From an uncultured Clostridia bacterium (GTDB lineage Bacteria; Bacillota; Clostridia; Christensenellales; CAMQZB01), in the NCBI GenBank assembly GCA_947039455.1, contig CAMQZB010000005.1, forward strand, positions 38,049-102,048: DNA of 64,000 nt, read 5' to 3'. Both the position numbers and the translations under genes were made by a program. This document shows, in pieces, positions 34,895-44,001 of the stretch; the stretch's first letter is position 1; each line of letters begins with the position of its first letter. Below the pieces are notes generated by a model. The model did no database searches. It was not told the origin of the DNA and saw nothing but the letters and a program-made list of their open reading frames with translations.

Positions 34895-35188
34895 ATGGCA
34901 GTAAAAATGAGATTAACAAGACTTGGTTCTAAAAAAGCACCTACTTACAGAGTAGTAATTTGCGATTCAAGAAAAGCACGTGATGGCGAGTACATCGAAA
35001 AAGTTGGACACTACAATCCAGTTGCTGATCCAGCTGAAGTTGTAATCAACATCGAAAGAGCTCAATATTGGTTATCAAAAGGTGTTCAACCTACTGAAAC
35101 TGTTAGATCACTTTTAGTTAAAGTTGGAGCAATCGAAAAACCTACAAAATTGTCACCATCAAAAACAAAAACTAAAAAGAAAGCGTAA
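34895..35188 (+). CDS. rpsP: 30S ribosomal protein S16
   Basis: 97 residues: MAVKMRLTRLGSKKAPTYRV, YIEKVGHYNPVADP, RAQYWLSKGVQPTETVRSLL, followed by a Lys/Thr tail. S16 is a structural protein of the small subunit body. Preceded by GGAGG and in the standard rpsP-khpA-rimM-trmD order; five bases separate it from khpA. Confidence 0.97.
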   Translation: MAVKMRLTRLGSKKAPTYRVVICDSRKARDGEYIEKVGHYNPVADPAEVVINIERAQYWLSKGVQPTETVRSLLVKVGAIEKPTKLSPSKTKTKKKA

Positions 35189-35193
35189 TAATT

Positions 35194-35433
35194 ATGGTTA
35201 AATTGGTTGAATACATTGTGAAACAATTTGTGTCTAACCCAGAACAAATGGATATTACTAGCACAAATGTTGATGAAAATACTGTTCAAATTACTGTCAC
35301 GCTTGCAAGCGAAGACATGGGTAGAGTAATTGGAAAGCAAGGCAAAATTGCTAAAGCTATCAGAACAGTAGTGAAATCTGCATCATCAAAAGATAACATC
35401 AAGTATTTGGTGGAAATAGTAGAGCGAGTATAA
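35194..35433 (+). CDS. khpA: KH-domain RNA-binding protein KhpA
   Basis: 79 residues with the KH motif MGRVIGKQGKIAKAIRTVVK (GKQG loop). KhpA works with KhpB/Jag in RNA binding and affects cell wall growth in some Bacillota. Its stop codon overlaps the rimM start by one base. Confidence 0.93.
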   Translation: MVKLVEYIVKQFVSNPEQMDITSTNVDENTVQITVTLASEDMGRVIGKQGKIAKAIRTVVKSASSKDNIKYLVEIVERV

Positions 35434-35936
35434 TGGAAAAAATAATTATTGGAACAATTTTAAAACCAATAGGAATCAAAGGCGAGGTAAAGGTTAAGGT
35501 TTTCACCAATAACCTATCTCGCTTTTTGCGTTACGACAAATTCACAGTAGACGGTGTTGAAATCCCTGCTGAGAAAGTACGTGTGGACGGGCAGTTTGGC
35601 TATATCAAGTTTGTTAATTGCGACAAAGTTGAAGAGGCTGAGAAATTCCGTAACAAAGACGTACTAGTTAGTAAATCTGAGATGCCTAAATTGGATAAAG
35701 ATGAATATTATATCGCTGATCTAGTTGGTTGCAATATTGCAATCGAAGACGGCGAATCACTAGGTACAATCGTAGAAGTTTTAACTGAAACTAGAAACGC
35801 AACAATCATAGCTAAAGGTGAGAAATCTTACATTTTCCCTGTGATTAAAGATTTGATTATCAGCGTTGACAAAGAAAATAAAATGATGCGATTAAATAAG
35901 GTTAGATTTGAAGAGGTATCATTAATTGAAGATTAG
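35433..35936 (+). CDS. rimM: 16S rRNA processing protein RimM
   Basis: 167 residues: N-terminal barrel (GTILKPIGIKGEVKVKVFTN) and PRC-type C-terminal barrel (LVGCNIAIEDGESLGTIVEV, SYIFPVIKDLIISVD). It assists 30S head maturation and binds S19. The trmD start codon lies inside its last codons. Confidence 0.95.
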   Translation: MEKIIIGTILKPIGIKGEVKVKVFTNNLSRFLRYDKFTVDGVEIPAEKVRVDGQFGYIKFVNCDKVEEAEKFRNKDVLVSKSEMPKLDKDEYYIADLVGCNIAIEDGESLGTIVEVLTETRNATIIAKGEKSYIFPVIKDLIISVDKENKMMRLNKVRFEEVSLIED

Positions 35937-36591
35937 TGTTTTGACAATTTTTCCTGAAATGTTCGAAGCTTTAAATCATAGTATTCTTAAACGTGCAAGG
36001 GATAAAGGACTTTTTGAACTTGAAATTGTGAATATTCGTGATTATACAACTAACAAACACAGAAAGGTTGACGATTACCCATTCGGCGGTGGCGCTGGTA
36101 TGGTTATGATGGTTCAACCGATTTTCGATGCTTTGGAAGCTGTGGACAAAGGGCACAAGGCAAGACGTATTTATATGTCCCCTCAAGGGCAAGTTTTCTC
36201 TCATAAATTGGGTGTAGAACTAGCTTCAGGTCGGGACATTGTTTTGCTGTGCGGACATTATGAAGGGGTTGACCAACGTGTTTTGGACAACTATATTGAC
36301 GAAGAAATTTCTATTGGTGACTATGTTTTAACTGGCGGAGAATTGCCTGCAATGGTAATTATTGACTCCCTAGCAAGACAAATTCCTGAGGTTTTAGATA
36401 AAGAATCATTGGAAAGCGAAAGTTTTACTGGCGATTTTTTGGAATATCCTCAATACACTCGTCCATCTGAATTTCAAGGACATGAAGTGCCAAGTGTGCT
36501 TTTGTCAGGAAATCATGCTTGGATTGAGCAATGGAAGTTGGATAAACAAAAGTCAGTTACGGCTGAAAAACGCCCTGACCTAATAGACTAA
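35926..36591 (+). CDS. trmD: tRNA (guanine-N1)-methyltransferase TrmD
   Basis: 221 residues from a TTG start that overlaps rimM by 11 bases, with GAGGT upstream. SPOUT-fold knot: KVDDYPFGGGAGMVMM, LLCGHYEGVDQRV, ISIGDYVLTGGELPAMVI; the C-terminal domain is complete. It makes m1G37 in tRNAs and prevents frameshifting. The next gene is rbgA instead of the usual rplS. Confidence 0.96.
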   Translation: MKISVLTIFPEMFEALNHSILKRARDKGLFELEIVNIRDYTTNKHRKVDDYPFGGGAGMVMMVQPIFDALEAVDKGHKARRIYMSPQGQVFSHKLGVELASGRDIVLLCGHYEGVDQRVLDNYIDEEISIGDYVLTGGELPAMVIIDSLARQIPEVLDKESLESESFTGDFLEYPQYTRPSEFQGHEVPSVLLSGNHAWIEQWKLDKQKSVTAEKRPDLID

Positions 36592-36759
36592 CTAAAATAA
36601 CTAATATTTAATTAAGAAACTAAATAAATTAATTATACAACAGTGAGAATTAATTGGGTGGCAGCGAAATTCATTAGGAATTACGAAAAATTAATTAAGT
36701 ATACAACTAAGAAAGAATTTTTAATAAAGTAAATTTACTATAAAGGAGGAGTGGTTTTT

Positions 36760-37695
36760 ATGGATATGTATCAAAAAAGAGAAGCTAGACAAAAGAAGAA
36801 AATGGAAACTAGCACAGACGATAAATCAGCACAAGGCAAAAATATAAATTGGTTCCCAGGTCATATGACAAAGGCCTTGAGAATGATCGACGACCAAGCA
36901 AAATTGGTGGACGGTTTTATCTATGTTCTTGACGGAAGAGCACCATATTCATCACTTAATCCTGAATTTTTCAAAAGAATTAAGGACAAACCCTTTTTGT
37001 ATGTAATTAACAAATGCGATATGGCAAACGATGTGATTACTAATAAATGGAAGGCTTATTTTCAAGAAAAAGGTGTGAGAGTTATCACACTTGACTCTAC
37101 AAAAAGCAATTCTTCAAGAGCTGTTTACGTGGAAGTTTTGAAAATGATGAGCGAAAAACTTGAAAGATTTAAATTAAAGGGTGTAAATAAATCAGTTCGC
37201 CTTATGATTTTAGGTATTCCTAACTGTGGGAAAAGTACGCTAATTAACAACTTTGTTGGAAAAAAACGTGCGGTAACTGGCGATAGACCCGGTGTAACTC
37301 GTGGTAAACAATGGTTGACAGTGGACGATAAAATCGAATTGCTAGACACTCCAGGAACGCTTTATCCATCTTTTAACAATCAAGCTATAGCAAAAAATGT
37401 TGCTTTTATTGGTAGTATCAATGACTCAATTTTAGATATTGAGGGATTGGCGCTAGATTTAATTAAGAAGTTGCAAGAAATTAATCCTGCTATTATTGGG
37501 GATAGATATAACACGGAAAGAGGCTTAGAGCCTTTGGAAATTTATGAAGCAATTTGTAAAAAACGTGGTTTTATTTTACGTGGTAATGAAATGGATTACA
37601 CTCGTGCGGCGAAAGCTATTATCGACGATTATAGAAAAGGTAAACTTGGTAAAATTACTTTAGAAATGCCTGATACTAATTATGTTAGACTGTAA
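36760..37695 (+). CDS. rbgA: Ribosome biogenesis GTPase RbgA
   Basis: 311 residues from the ATG at 36760 (AGGAGG at 36744-36749; a GTG nine bases earlier touches that site). Circularly permuted GTPase: G4 INKCD comes first, then G1 GIPNCGKSTLINN, G2 RPGVTRG and G3 DTPGTLYP. A C-terminal ANTAR-like helical part follows. The N-terminal NWFPGHMTKALRMI is a family mark. Needed for late 50S assembly. The stop overlaps rnhB by 14 bases. Confidence 0.95.
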   Translation: MDMYQKREARQKKKMETSTDDKSAQGKNINWFPGHMTKALRMIDDQAKLVDGFIYVLDGRAPYSSLNPEFFKRIKDKPFLYVINKCDMANDVITNKWKAYFQEKGVRVITLDSTKSNSSRAVYVEVLKMMSEKLERFKLKGVNKSVRLMILGIPNCGKSTLINNFVGKKRAVTGDRPGVTRGKQWLTVDDKIELLDTPGTLYPSFNNQAIAKNVAFIGSINDSILDIEGLALDLIKKLQEINPAIIGDRYNTERGLEPLEIYEAICKKRGFILRGNEMDYTRAAKAIIDDYRKGKLGKITLEMPDTNYVRL

Positions 37696-38359
37696 AAATA
37701 CAACAAAATTAAATGAAGTTTCTTTGAAATCTTCTATAAACAATAGAAAGGCTGAAAAGCCTTTTGTTGATATGTTGGAATTTGAGAATAATTATCGTAA
37801 ACTAGGGTATAATTTTATTGGTGGTATTGACGAGGCTGGGCGAGGTCCTCTTGCGGGTCCTGTAACTGCTGCTTGCGTAATTATGCCCCTTGACGATATT
37901 ATTGAAGGGGTAAACGACAGCAAGAAACTATCGGCTAAAAAGAGAGATTTTCTTTTTGATTTGATAGTTGAAAAAGCGATTGGTTATCATATTTGCCACA
38001 TTGACAATGAAGTAATAGACAAAATTAATATTTTGGAAGCTACTAAAAAAGCAATGGTGGAATGTGTGGATAATATTTCGCCAAAGCCTGATTTTGTACT
38101 TATTGACGCTGTGAAACTAAAATTGGAAATGGAGAGTGAAGGTATTATCAAAGGGGACGCAAGGAGTTATTCTATTGCTTGTGCTTCTATTTTAGCTAAG
38201 GTTACTCGTGACCGTTTAATGGTTGAGCTTGATAAAAAATACCCTGAATATTCTTTTTTCAAACACAAGGGTTACGGTACAAAAATTCACCAAGAGGCGA
38301 TAAAACAACATGGACCTTGTGAAATTCACAGAAATAGTTTTATCAAAAATTTCATATGA
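37682..38359 (+). CDS. rnhB: Ribonuclease HII
   Basis: 225 residues: GGIDEAGRGPLAGPVTAACV (catalytic D and E), NDSKKLSAKKRD, LIDAVKLKLE and the C-terminal HKGYGTKIHQEAI. Removes ribonucleotides from DNA. No clear ribosome binding site supports the ATG at 37682; an ATG at 37772 (MLEFENNYRKLGY) would remove 30 poorly conserved residues and cannot be excluded. Confidence 0.93.
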   Translation: MLDCKNTTKLNEVSLKSSINNRKAEKPFVDMLEFENNYRKLGYNFIGGIDEAGRGPLAGPVTAACVIMPLDDIIEGVNDSKKLSAKKRDFLFDLIVEKAIGYHICHIDNEVIDKINILEATKKAMVECVDNISPKPDFVLIDAVKLKLEMESEGIIKGDARSYSIACASILAKVTRDRLMVELDKKYPEYSFFKHKGYGTKIHQEAIKQHGPCEIHRNSFIKNFI

Positions 38360-38706
38360 ATATTGCAAAATTATTCGGTTTAAGTGGCGAAACAATGGCT
38401 GCTAATTACCTGAAGAAAAATAAATATAAAATTATTGAGCGTAACTATACAGTGAAAAAAGGCGAAATTGATATCATTGCTAAAGAAAACAATGAGATTG
38501 TATTTGTTGAAGTGAAACGTAGAAAAAATAGCGATTATGGTCGTCCTTCTGAAAACGTGGATTTAAAAAAACAAAAGAAAATCACATCTGTTGCAGAGTA
38601 TTACATCGCTATTAACGATATTCAAGCCTATACAAGGTTTGACGTTATTGAAATTGTGGGTGACGAAATTATTCATATAAAAAATGCATTTTATGCTGTT
38701 TTCTAA
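38356..38706 (+). CDS. yraN: UPF0102 endonuclease-like protein YraN
   Basis: 116 residues. Restriction-endonuclease-like core: ERNYTVKKGEIDIIAKE, IVFVEVKRRKN (the D...ExK arrangement). Widely conserved with rnhB; the function is not settled. The ATG overlaps the rnhB stop by four bases. Confidence 0.9.
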   Translation: MNIAKLFGLSGETMAANYLKKNKYKIIERNYTVKKGEIDIIAKENNEIVFVEVKRRKNSDYGRPSENVDLKKQKKITSVAEYYIAINDIQAYTRFDVIEIVGDEIIHIKNAFYAVF

Positions 38707-38716
38707 TATAAATTAG

Positions 38717-38822
38717 TTGCAATATTTTTATAAATGTGTTATTATATGATAGACTTCGGACGGTCCGCTGGAAATTAGTGGTGACACTGACAAGAACGTT
38801 TTGTAACAGGAGGAGAGTCATT
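38717..38822 (+). promoter_or_regulatory. rplS promoter and L19-type leader
   Basis: TTGCAA (38717-38722) and TATTAT (38740-38745), spacer 17. The leader has three small hairpins: CGGA-CGG-TCCG (38757-38767), AGTG-GTGA-CACT with a GNRA loop (38777-38788), and ACAAGA-ACG-TTTTGT (38790-38804), then AGGAGG (38808-38813). Bacillota rplS genes often carry an autoregulatory L19 leader (Rfam RF00556); the match here is by position and shape only. Confidence 0.55.
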
Positions 38823-39167
38823 ATGAATAAATTGATTGAATCAATAGAAAAAGAGTATGTTAGAGACGATTTACAAAAATTTAATATTGGAGACACTATT
38901 AAAGTTTGGGTAAAAGTCGTGGAAGGAACAAGAGAAAGACTTCAAGCATTTGAAGGTGTTGCTATCGCTCGTAAGAACGGTGGTTGCAGAGAAACTTTCA
39001 CAGTTAGACGTTTGTCACACGGTGTAGGTGTTGAAAGAACATTCCCACTTAACTCACCAAAAATTAACAAGATTGATATTGTTAGACGTGGTAAAGTTAG
39101 ACGTGCTAAATTGTACTACTTACGTGGAAGAGTCGGCAAATCTGCTAAAGTTAAAGAACTTATCTAA
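38823..39167 (+). CDS. rplS: 50S ribosomal protein L19
   Basis: 114 residues, full length: [96 protein letters not shown] nine bases before the ATG. It sits after yraN with its own promoter, not after trmD as usual. Confidence 0.97.
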   Translation: MNKLIESIEKEYVRDDLQKFNIGDTIKVWVKVVEGTRERLQAFEGVAIARKNGGCRETFTVRRLSHGVGVERTFPLNSPKINKIDIVRRGKVRRAKLYYLRGRVGKSAKVKELI

Positions 39168-39174
39168 TGTATTT

Positions 39175-39204
39175 AAAGGATGTTGGCAACAATATCCTTT
39201 TTTT
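39175..39204 (+). terminator. Terminator after rplS
   Basis: AAAGGAT...ATCCTTT with an inner TTG/CAA step, then seven T. Confidence 0.8.
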
Positions 39205-39326
39205 CTATAATTAACACTTTTTTCATGTTAATTAGTTTAATAAATTATGTAATTTATGTGCTATTGACTTGTAAAAAACTGTAAATTGATATAAAATAGT
39301 ATTAACATAACATTTGGAGGAAGACA

Positions 39327-41333
39327 ATGCCAAAGATATCTAATAATAAACCAAAAAATATATATGATGGTGTATCTAACGAAATAAATAAATTGAATGG
39401 AACAGCATCTTCAAGGATGAACAAAAAAGATTGGCGATATTTGGCAATCATTTTTGCTGTTCTTGCATTTTTTACTTTTATAAATTTTGGAACAACTAAT
39501 TTTCCAGAAACAAGTTGGGAAAGCCAAGAAGCTGAAGACTTCATAATTTTTGAAGTTCCAGATGGCACTGTTATTGGTGATATGTGGATTAACTACGGAA
39601 TTGCTGAAAAAGATAAATCAATAATTAAGCTTTACACTTCAGATGAGATTACTTCAAGTAGGAGCAAATGGACTGTTAAAAAATCACATGTAGTTGATTG
39701 GTCTGAAATGTATAGATATTTGAACGTTGCTTCATTTGACGGAAATACTTCACCTTACATCGTTGTTGCGGCAACGGACGTTGGAACAGTAATCAATGAA
39801 ATCGTAGTAATTGATGACAGAACTAACGAGCCTGTACAACTGAAAGTAGTGATGGAAAGCACGGTTAATGCGGAATATAGTTCAGCTAATCTTGTAGACG
39901 AAAAAGACACTTTCACTGGTAAAACTACAAATAAAACAGGTATGTATTTCGACGAAGTTTATCATGCTAGATCAGCATTTGAAATGTTGAATGGCATGCA
40001 AATTTATGAGAATACACACCCACCATTAGGAAAAATTATTATTGCAGTAGGTATTTCTATTTTCGGAATGAATCCATTTGGTTGGAGAATCATGGGAGCT
40101 TTGTTCTCACTTGCTACTGTTGTTTTAGCTTATTTCTTCGGAAAAAGAGTATTCAAAAAATCATTGTTCGCAGTGCTTTTTGCTGGAATATTTGCTTGCG
40201 ACGGACTTAGATACACTCTTGGTCGTATTGCAACAATAGATAGTTTCGCTGGATTCTTTATTATGTTATCTTTCTACTTCATGTATAAATTCTATGAAGA
40301 TGGGGTGGACTTCGAAAATATCCTTAAATCACTAATTCCATTCGCACTAGCGGGTATCGCATTCGGTTTCTCAGTAGCTGTTAAATGGACAGGGTTCTAC
40401 GCAGGTTTAGCACTTTTGATTATGTTTATCATAGTTGGAATGAGAACTTTGAACGAGTATTTACACGCTAATGACGCAATTAAAGATGGTGATTATACAA
40501 AGCTTGATAAAATAAAAGTTGCAAGGTTTGGAAGTGCAGTTGCGTTAGCGATATTCACTGGTTTAGTATTCTATATACTAGTTCCATTAGCAATAAACGT
40601 GGCATCATTTGCCATATTCTTGCCAGCAGCGCCAGAGCATTACTCATTATTTGAGATATTCCAATACCATCAAGGATATATGTGGAACTATCACACTAAC
40701 TTGGCTGACTCACACAACAGCGGATCACCTTGGTGGTCTTGGATATTAAACGGTAAAGGCGTTTACATGATGCTTGCTGATGATTTCTATAATCAAGGTA
40801 TGTATGCAAGAATTCAATGTATGGGTACTACTGCAATTTGTGTATTCGGTATTTGGAGTTTAATTTCTTTCGGAAAAACAATTGTTGTATATTTAATTAA
40901 TAAGAAAAATCGCAAATTAACTAGAGACGAAATCGCATTTATGAATCACATCAAAAAACCGTTGTCATTCATTCTAATCGCTTTCTTCGGCACTTGGTTG
41001 CCATGGGCATTTATTGGTAGAGTAGCTTATATTTATCACTTCTACGCTTCAATGATGTTCTTGATTATGTTAATTGTTTTGTATCTATATTCGAAAACTA
41101 TAATAGAGAGAGATATTTTCTATTCTGGTGAAATGGCACTTCTTAACGGAAGACAAGCAACTGTTTCTCGTGGACAATTTAAAATTCAACTTGTATCAGG
41201 TATTGTTCTTTTGAATTTCTTGTTGTTCCTACCAGTATTTGCAGGGCTTCCTGTTTCTAACATTGCTGCAATGCTAATGTTTGGTTGGGCCAATGGATGG
41301 TGGGGCTATGGATTAGCACCAAATATCGGTTAA
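39327..41333 (+). CDS. Dolichyl-phosphate-mannose-protein mannosyltransferase-like GT39 enzyme
   Basis: 668 residues. After one membrane helix (35-52) comes a soluble segment of about 155 residues rich in beta strands (52-207), then the GT39 catalytic start FDEVYHAR (208-215, acidic DE pair) and THPPLGK (230-236), followed by ten or so membrane helices with the PMT_4TMC region near the end (WIEQ-like WSWILNG; GTWLPWAFIGRVAYIYHFYA). It likely transfers a sugar from a polyprenyl phosphate to proteins outside the membrane. The inserted N-terminal domain is not typical of the Pmt proteins I know. AGGAG before the ATG; stands alone before yifB. Confidence 0.85.
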   Translation: MPKISNNKPKNIYDGVSNEINKLNGTASSRMNKKDWRYLAIIFAVLAFFTFINFGTTNFPETSWESQEAEDFIIFEVPDGTVIGDMWINYGIAEKDKSIIKLYTSDEITSSRSKWTVKKSHVVDWSEMYRYLNVASFDGNTSPYIVVAATDVGTVINEIVVIDDRTNEPVQLKVVMESTVNAEYSSANLVDEKDTFTGKTTNKTGMYFDEVYHARSAFEMLNGMQIYENTHPPLGKIIIAVGISIFGMNPFGWRIMGALFSLATVVLAYFFGKRVFKKSLFAVLFAGIFACDGLRYTLGRIATIDSFAGFFIMLSFYFMYKFYEDGVDFENILKSLIPFALAGIAFGFSVAVKWTGFYAGLALLIMFIIVGMRTLNEYLHANDAIKDGDYTKLDKIKVARFGSAVALAIFTGLVFYILVPLAINVASFAIFLPAAPEHYSLFEIFQYHQGYMWNYHTNLADSHNSGSPWWSWILNGKGVYMMLADDFYNQGMYARIQCMGTTAICVFGIWSLISFGKTIVVYLINKKNRKLTRDEIAFMNHIKKPLSFILIAFFGTWLPWAFIGRVAYIYHFYASMMFLIMLIVLYLYSKTIIERDIFYSGEMALLNGRQATVSRGQFKIQLVSGIVLLNFLLFLPVFAGLPVSNIAAMLMFGWANGWWGYGLAPNIG

Positions 41334-41360
41334 AAAAAATAAAATAATTAGGAGTTCTTT

Positions 41361-42896
41361 GTGTTAGCAAAAGTTAATAGTTTAGGTTTAAATGGCATCG
41401 AAGGTTATCAAGTTGACGTAGAAGTTGACAGAGGCTTTGGGCTCAACAGATTTGAAATAGTCGGTCTAGCAGATACGGCTATCAAAGAATCTAAGGAAAG
41501 AGTGAAAACAGCTATCACTAACAGTGGGCTGAAATTTACTAACCACAATCTGACTGTTAACTTAGCTCCAGCGGGTAGAAAAAAGGAAGGTGCATACTAT
41601 GACCTTCCTATCGCTGTGGGTATTTTAGCTGCCTCAAATGAAATTTCATACAGTTCGATTTCGGACTATGTAATAATTGGTGAGTTGTCTTTAGACGGTG
41701 CTATTCGTGGCGTCAAAGGCGTCTTGCCTCTTATCATTTCAGGGCGTAACCTTGAATTTACTAAATTTGTTATCCCTTTTGAAAACGCAAAAGAAGCTAG
41801 TTACATTGAGGGTATAGAAGTATATCCTATGAAGTCTTTGACGGAAGTTGTACAATTTTTTAAGAATGAAATAGTGGTTGAACCGCAAAAAACTGCTGAG
41901 TATAAAACTATTATGTCGGAAGTGAAAACGGATAACGATTTTAAGTTTGTAAAGGGACAATCTGTTGCAAAACGTGCTATGGAAATAGCTGCATCAGGTG
42001 GACACAACATTTTGCTTATTGGACCTCCTGGTATGGGAAAAACAATGTTAGCTCGTTGTTTGCCGACTATTATGCCTGAACTAACTTTTGAAGAAGCACT
42101 TGATGTTACGAAAATTCATAGCATTTCAGGAGTGTTAAATTCCGAATTTGGTATTATAACGGAACGACCTTTTAGGGCACCACATCATACTGCTACAATG
42201 TCAGCATTGTGCGGTGGCGGTACAAACTCTAAACCTGGCGAAATTACTCTTGCCAATCACGGAGTATTGTTTCTTGATGAATTACCAGAATACACAAGAC
42301 AGGTTTTGGAATCGCTACGTCAACCTCTTGAGGATAGAAAAATAACCGTTTCAAGAGCTAACCAAACAATAGAATATCCAAGTAGCTTTATGCTTGTTAC
42401 TAGTATGAACCCTTGCCCTTGCGGTAATTATGGTTCGAAAAACAAAGAGTGTCGATGTACTCGAAGTCAAATTCATAAATACATAAACAAACTCTCTGGG
42501 CCGTTAATTGATAGAATTGATATCCAAGTGGAAGTTGACTCTATTGACTACAGCGAAATACAATGCGAAACCCTTTCTGAATCATCTTATGATATTAAAA
42601 AAAGAGTGCAAACTGCTCGAAATATACAAGTTCAACGGTTTGCAAAAAAGAAATTTGGCACTAATACTCAAATGGGCGAAAAGGAAATTAGAGAATTTTG
42701 CCACCTTGACAAAGAGTGTGACAATCTATTAAAAATTGCTTTTGAAAGTCTAAATATGTCAGTGCGTGGTAGAAGTCGTATTATTAAAGTGGCTCGTACT
42801 ATTGCGGATTTAGAGGGCAGTGAAAATATAAAAAGTTACCACATTGCGGAAGCAATTCAGTATAGAACTCTTGATAGGAAGTATTGGGAAAAATGA
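41361..42896 (+). CDS. YifB/ComM-family Mg-chelatase-like AAA ATPase
   Basis: 511 residues from GTG. N-terminal fold of ComM (VNSLGLNGIEGYQVDVEVD, NLAPAGRKKEG), AAA core with Walker A LIGPPGMGKTMLARCLP, Walker B HGVLFLDELPE and the zinc-type MNPCPCGNYG loop, and a C-terminal Mg-chelatase domain with RGRSRIIKVARTIADLEG. ComM helicases act in branch migration and natural transformation. Next to dprA, with which it overlaps by four bases. Confidence 0.93.
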   Translation: MLAKVNSLGLNGIEGYQVDVEVDRGFGLNRFEIVGLADTAIKESKERVKTAITNSGLKFTNHNLTVNLAPAGRKKEGAYYDLPIAVGILAASNEISYSSISDYVIIGELSLDGAIRGVKGVLPLIISGRNLEFTKFVIPFENAKEASYIEGIEVYPMKSLTEVVQFFKNEIVVEPQKTAEYKTIMSEVKTDNDFKFVKGQSVAKRAMEIAASGGHNILLIGPPGMGKTMLARCLPTIMPELTFEEALDVTKIHSISGVLNSEFGIITERPFRAPHHTATMSALCGGGTNSKPGEITLANHGVLFLDELPEYTRQVLESLRQPLEDRKITVSRANQTIEYPSSFMLVTSMNPCPCGNYGSKNKECRCTRSQIHKYINKLSGPLIDRIDIQVEVDSIDYSEIQCETLSESSYDIKKRVQTARNIQVQRFAKKKFGTNTQMGEKEIREFCHLDKECDNLLKIAFESLNMSVRGRSRIIKVARTIADLEGSENIKSYHIAEAIQYRTLDRKYWEK

Positions 42897-43990
42897 GAGA
42901 ATTAATTACAAAAGATGAATTAGCGTTTTTAGCGCTAGATGGGTTTGATTTTTTAAGAAGTTTCAAAAAACATAGAATTATTGAGTTATTTGATAATCCT
43001 GGTGATATTTTTGACACTTTTATAACAAAAAAACCACAATTGCTTGATATAATAAAGTTAGCTGAAATTGATAAGGTTAATGATTTGCTTGCAAATCGCA
43101 ATGAACTAAAGAATTATTTCAACAAATGTCGCAACATGAACTGTGACTTTTTAACTTATAATGATGAAGAGTATCCAAATAAGTTAAGAGAACTTGCTGA
43201 ACCGCCTTTTGTTCTATACTATCGTGGCAATATTAAATTACTGCAAAGTGAATTAATTTTGATTTCAGGAACTAGATATATCACTACTTACGGAATCGAT
43301 ATGACCAACAGATTTACTAAATCATTTGTTGAGAACGAATTGGTTATGTTGTCAGGTGTTTCGGACGGTGTTGATACTCATGTTATGGAAACGGTATGTG
43401 AGCAATCTGGTCGTGCAGTTGTGGTGGCTGCTGGCGGTATTGACAAAGTTTCTCCTACGGAAAATGCCGATTTAGTTGATGAAGTTGCTATTTCTGGTCT
43501 TGTTATCAGTGAATGGAGACTTGGGGTTTCAGCTCAAAAGTATCACTATAATTTGCGAAATAGAGTGCTTTCCGCACTTTGTGATGTTGGAATTTTAGTG
43601 GAAGGCGATATCAATAGTAATTCAGTTGGAGTGATAAAAGTTGCATCTGATATGGGTAGAGAAGTTTACGCTGTGCCAGGTAATCTAACTAGCAAATACA
43701 GCGAAGCACCCAATTTGTTAATAGCCAATCAAACCGCTATTGCACTTGTGGACGCTAAACAAATTGTTGAAATATTCCGTGATGTTTGTTATTTCTCCGC
43801 TAAAAAAGTTGAAGTACTAGACGATAAGCAAATGGCTATTATGGAAGTTCTAAATGACAAAGCGTTGCACATTGACGAAATAGCAACTCAAACTGGGTTT
43901 ACTATTGGTGTATTAAGTGAAAAATTAATGATATTAGAATGTAAACATTGCATAAGAAAAATATCTGGAAATATATACGAAATAATATAA
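42893..43990 (+). CDS. dprA: DNA processing protein DprA, divergent
   Basis: 365 residues from ATG (42893) overlapping the yifB stop. The Rossmann-like core is recognisable: PPFVLYYRGN, LISGTRYITTYGIDM, SGVSDGVDTHVME, VVVAAGGIDKVSPTEN, LVISEW, YHYNLRNRVLSALCDVGILVEG, EVYAVPGNL. Several usual residues have changed (GSR to GTR, GID..AH to GVDTHVM, YPxEN to SPTEN). A C-terminal winged-helix domain is present (LHIDEIATQTGFTIGVLSEKL). It may load RecA on incoming single-stranded DNA; whether it is active is uncertain. Confidence 0.88.
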   Translation: MRELITKDELAFLALDGFDFLRSFKKHRIIELFDNPGDIFDTFITKKPQLLDIIKLAEIDKVNDLLANRNELKNYFNKCRNMNCDFLTYNDEEYPNKLRELAEPPFVLYYRGNIKLLQSELILISGTRYITTYGIDMTNRFTKSFVENELVMLSGVSDGVDTHVMETVCEQSGRAVVVAAGGIDKVSPTENADLVDEVAISGLVISEWRLGVSAQKYHYNLRNRVLSALCDVGILVEGDINSNSVGVIKVASDMGREVYAVPGNLTSKYSEAPNLLIANQTAIALVDAKQIVEIFRDVCYFSAKKVEVLDDKQMAIMEVLNDKALHIDEIATQTGFTIGVLSEKLMILECKHCIRKISGNIYEII

Positions 43991-44001
43991 GAAGGGGCAT
44001 T

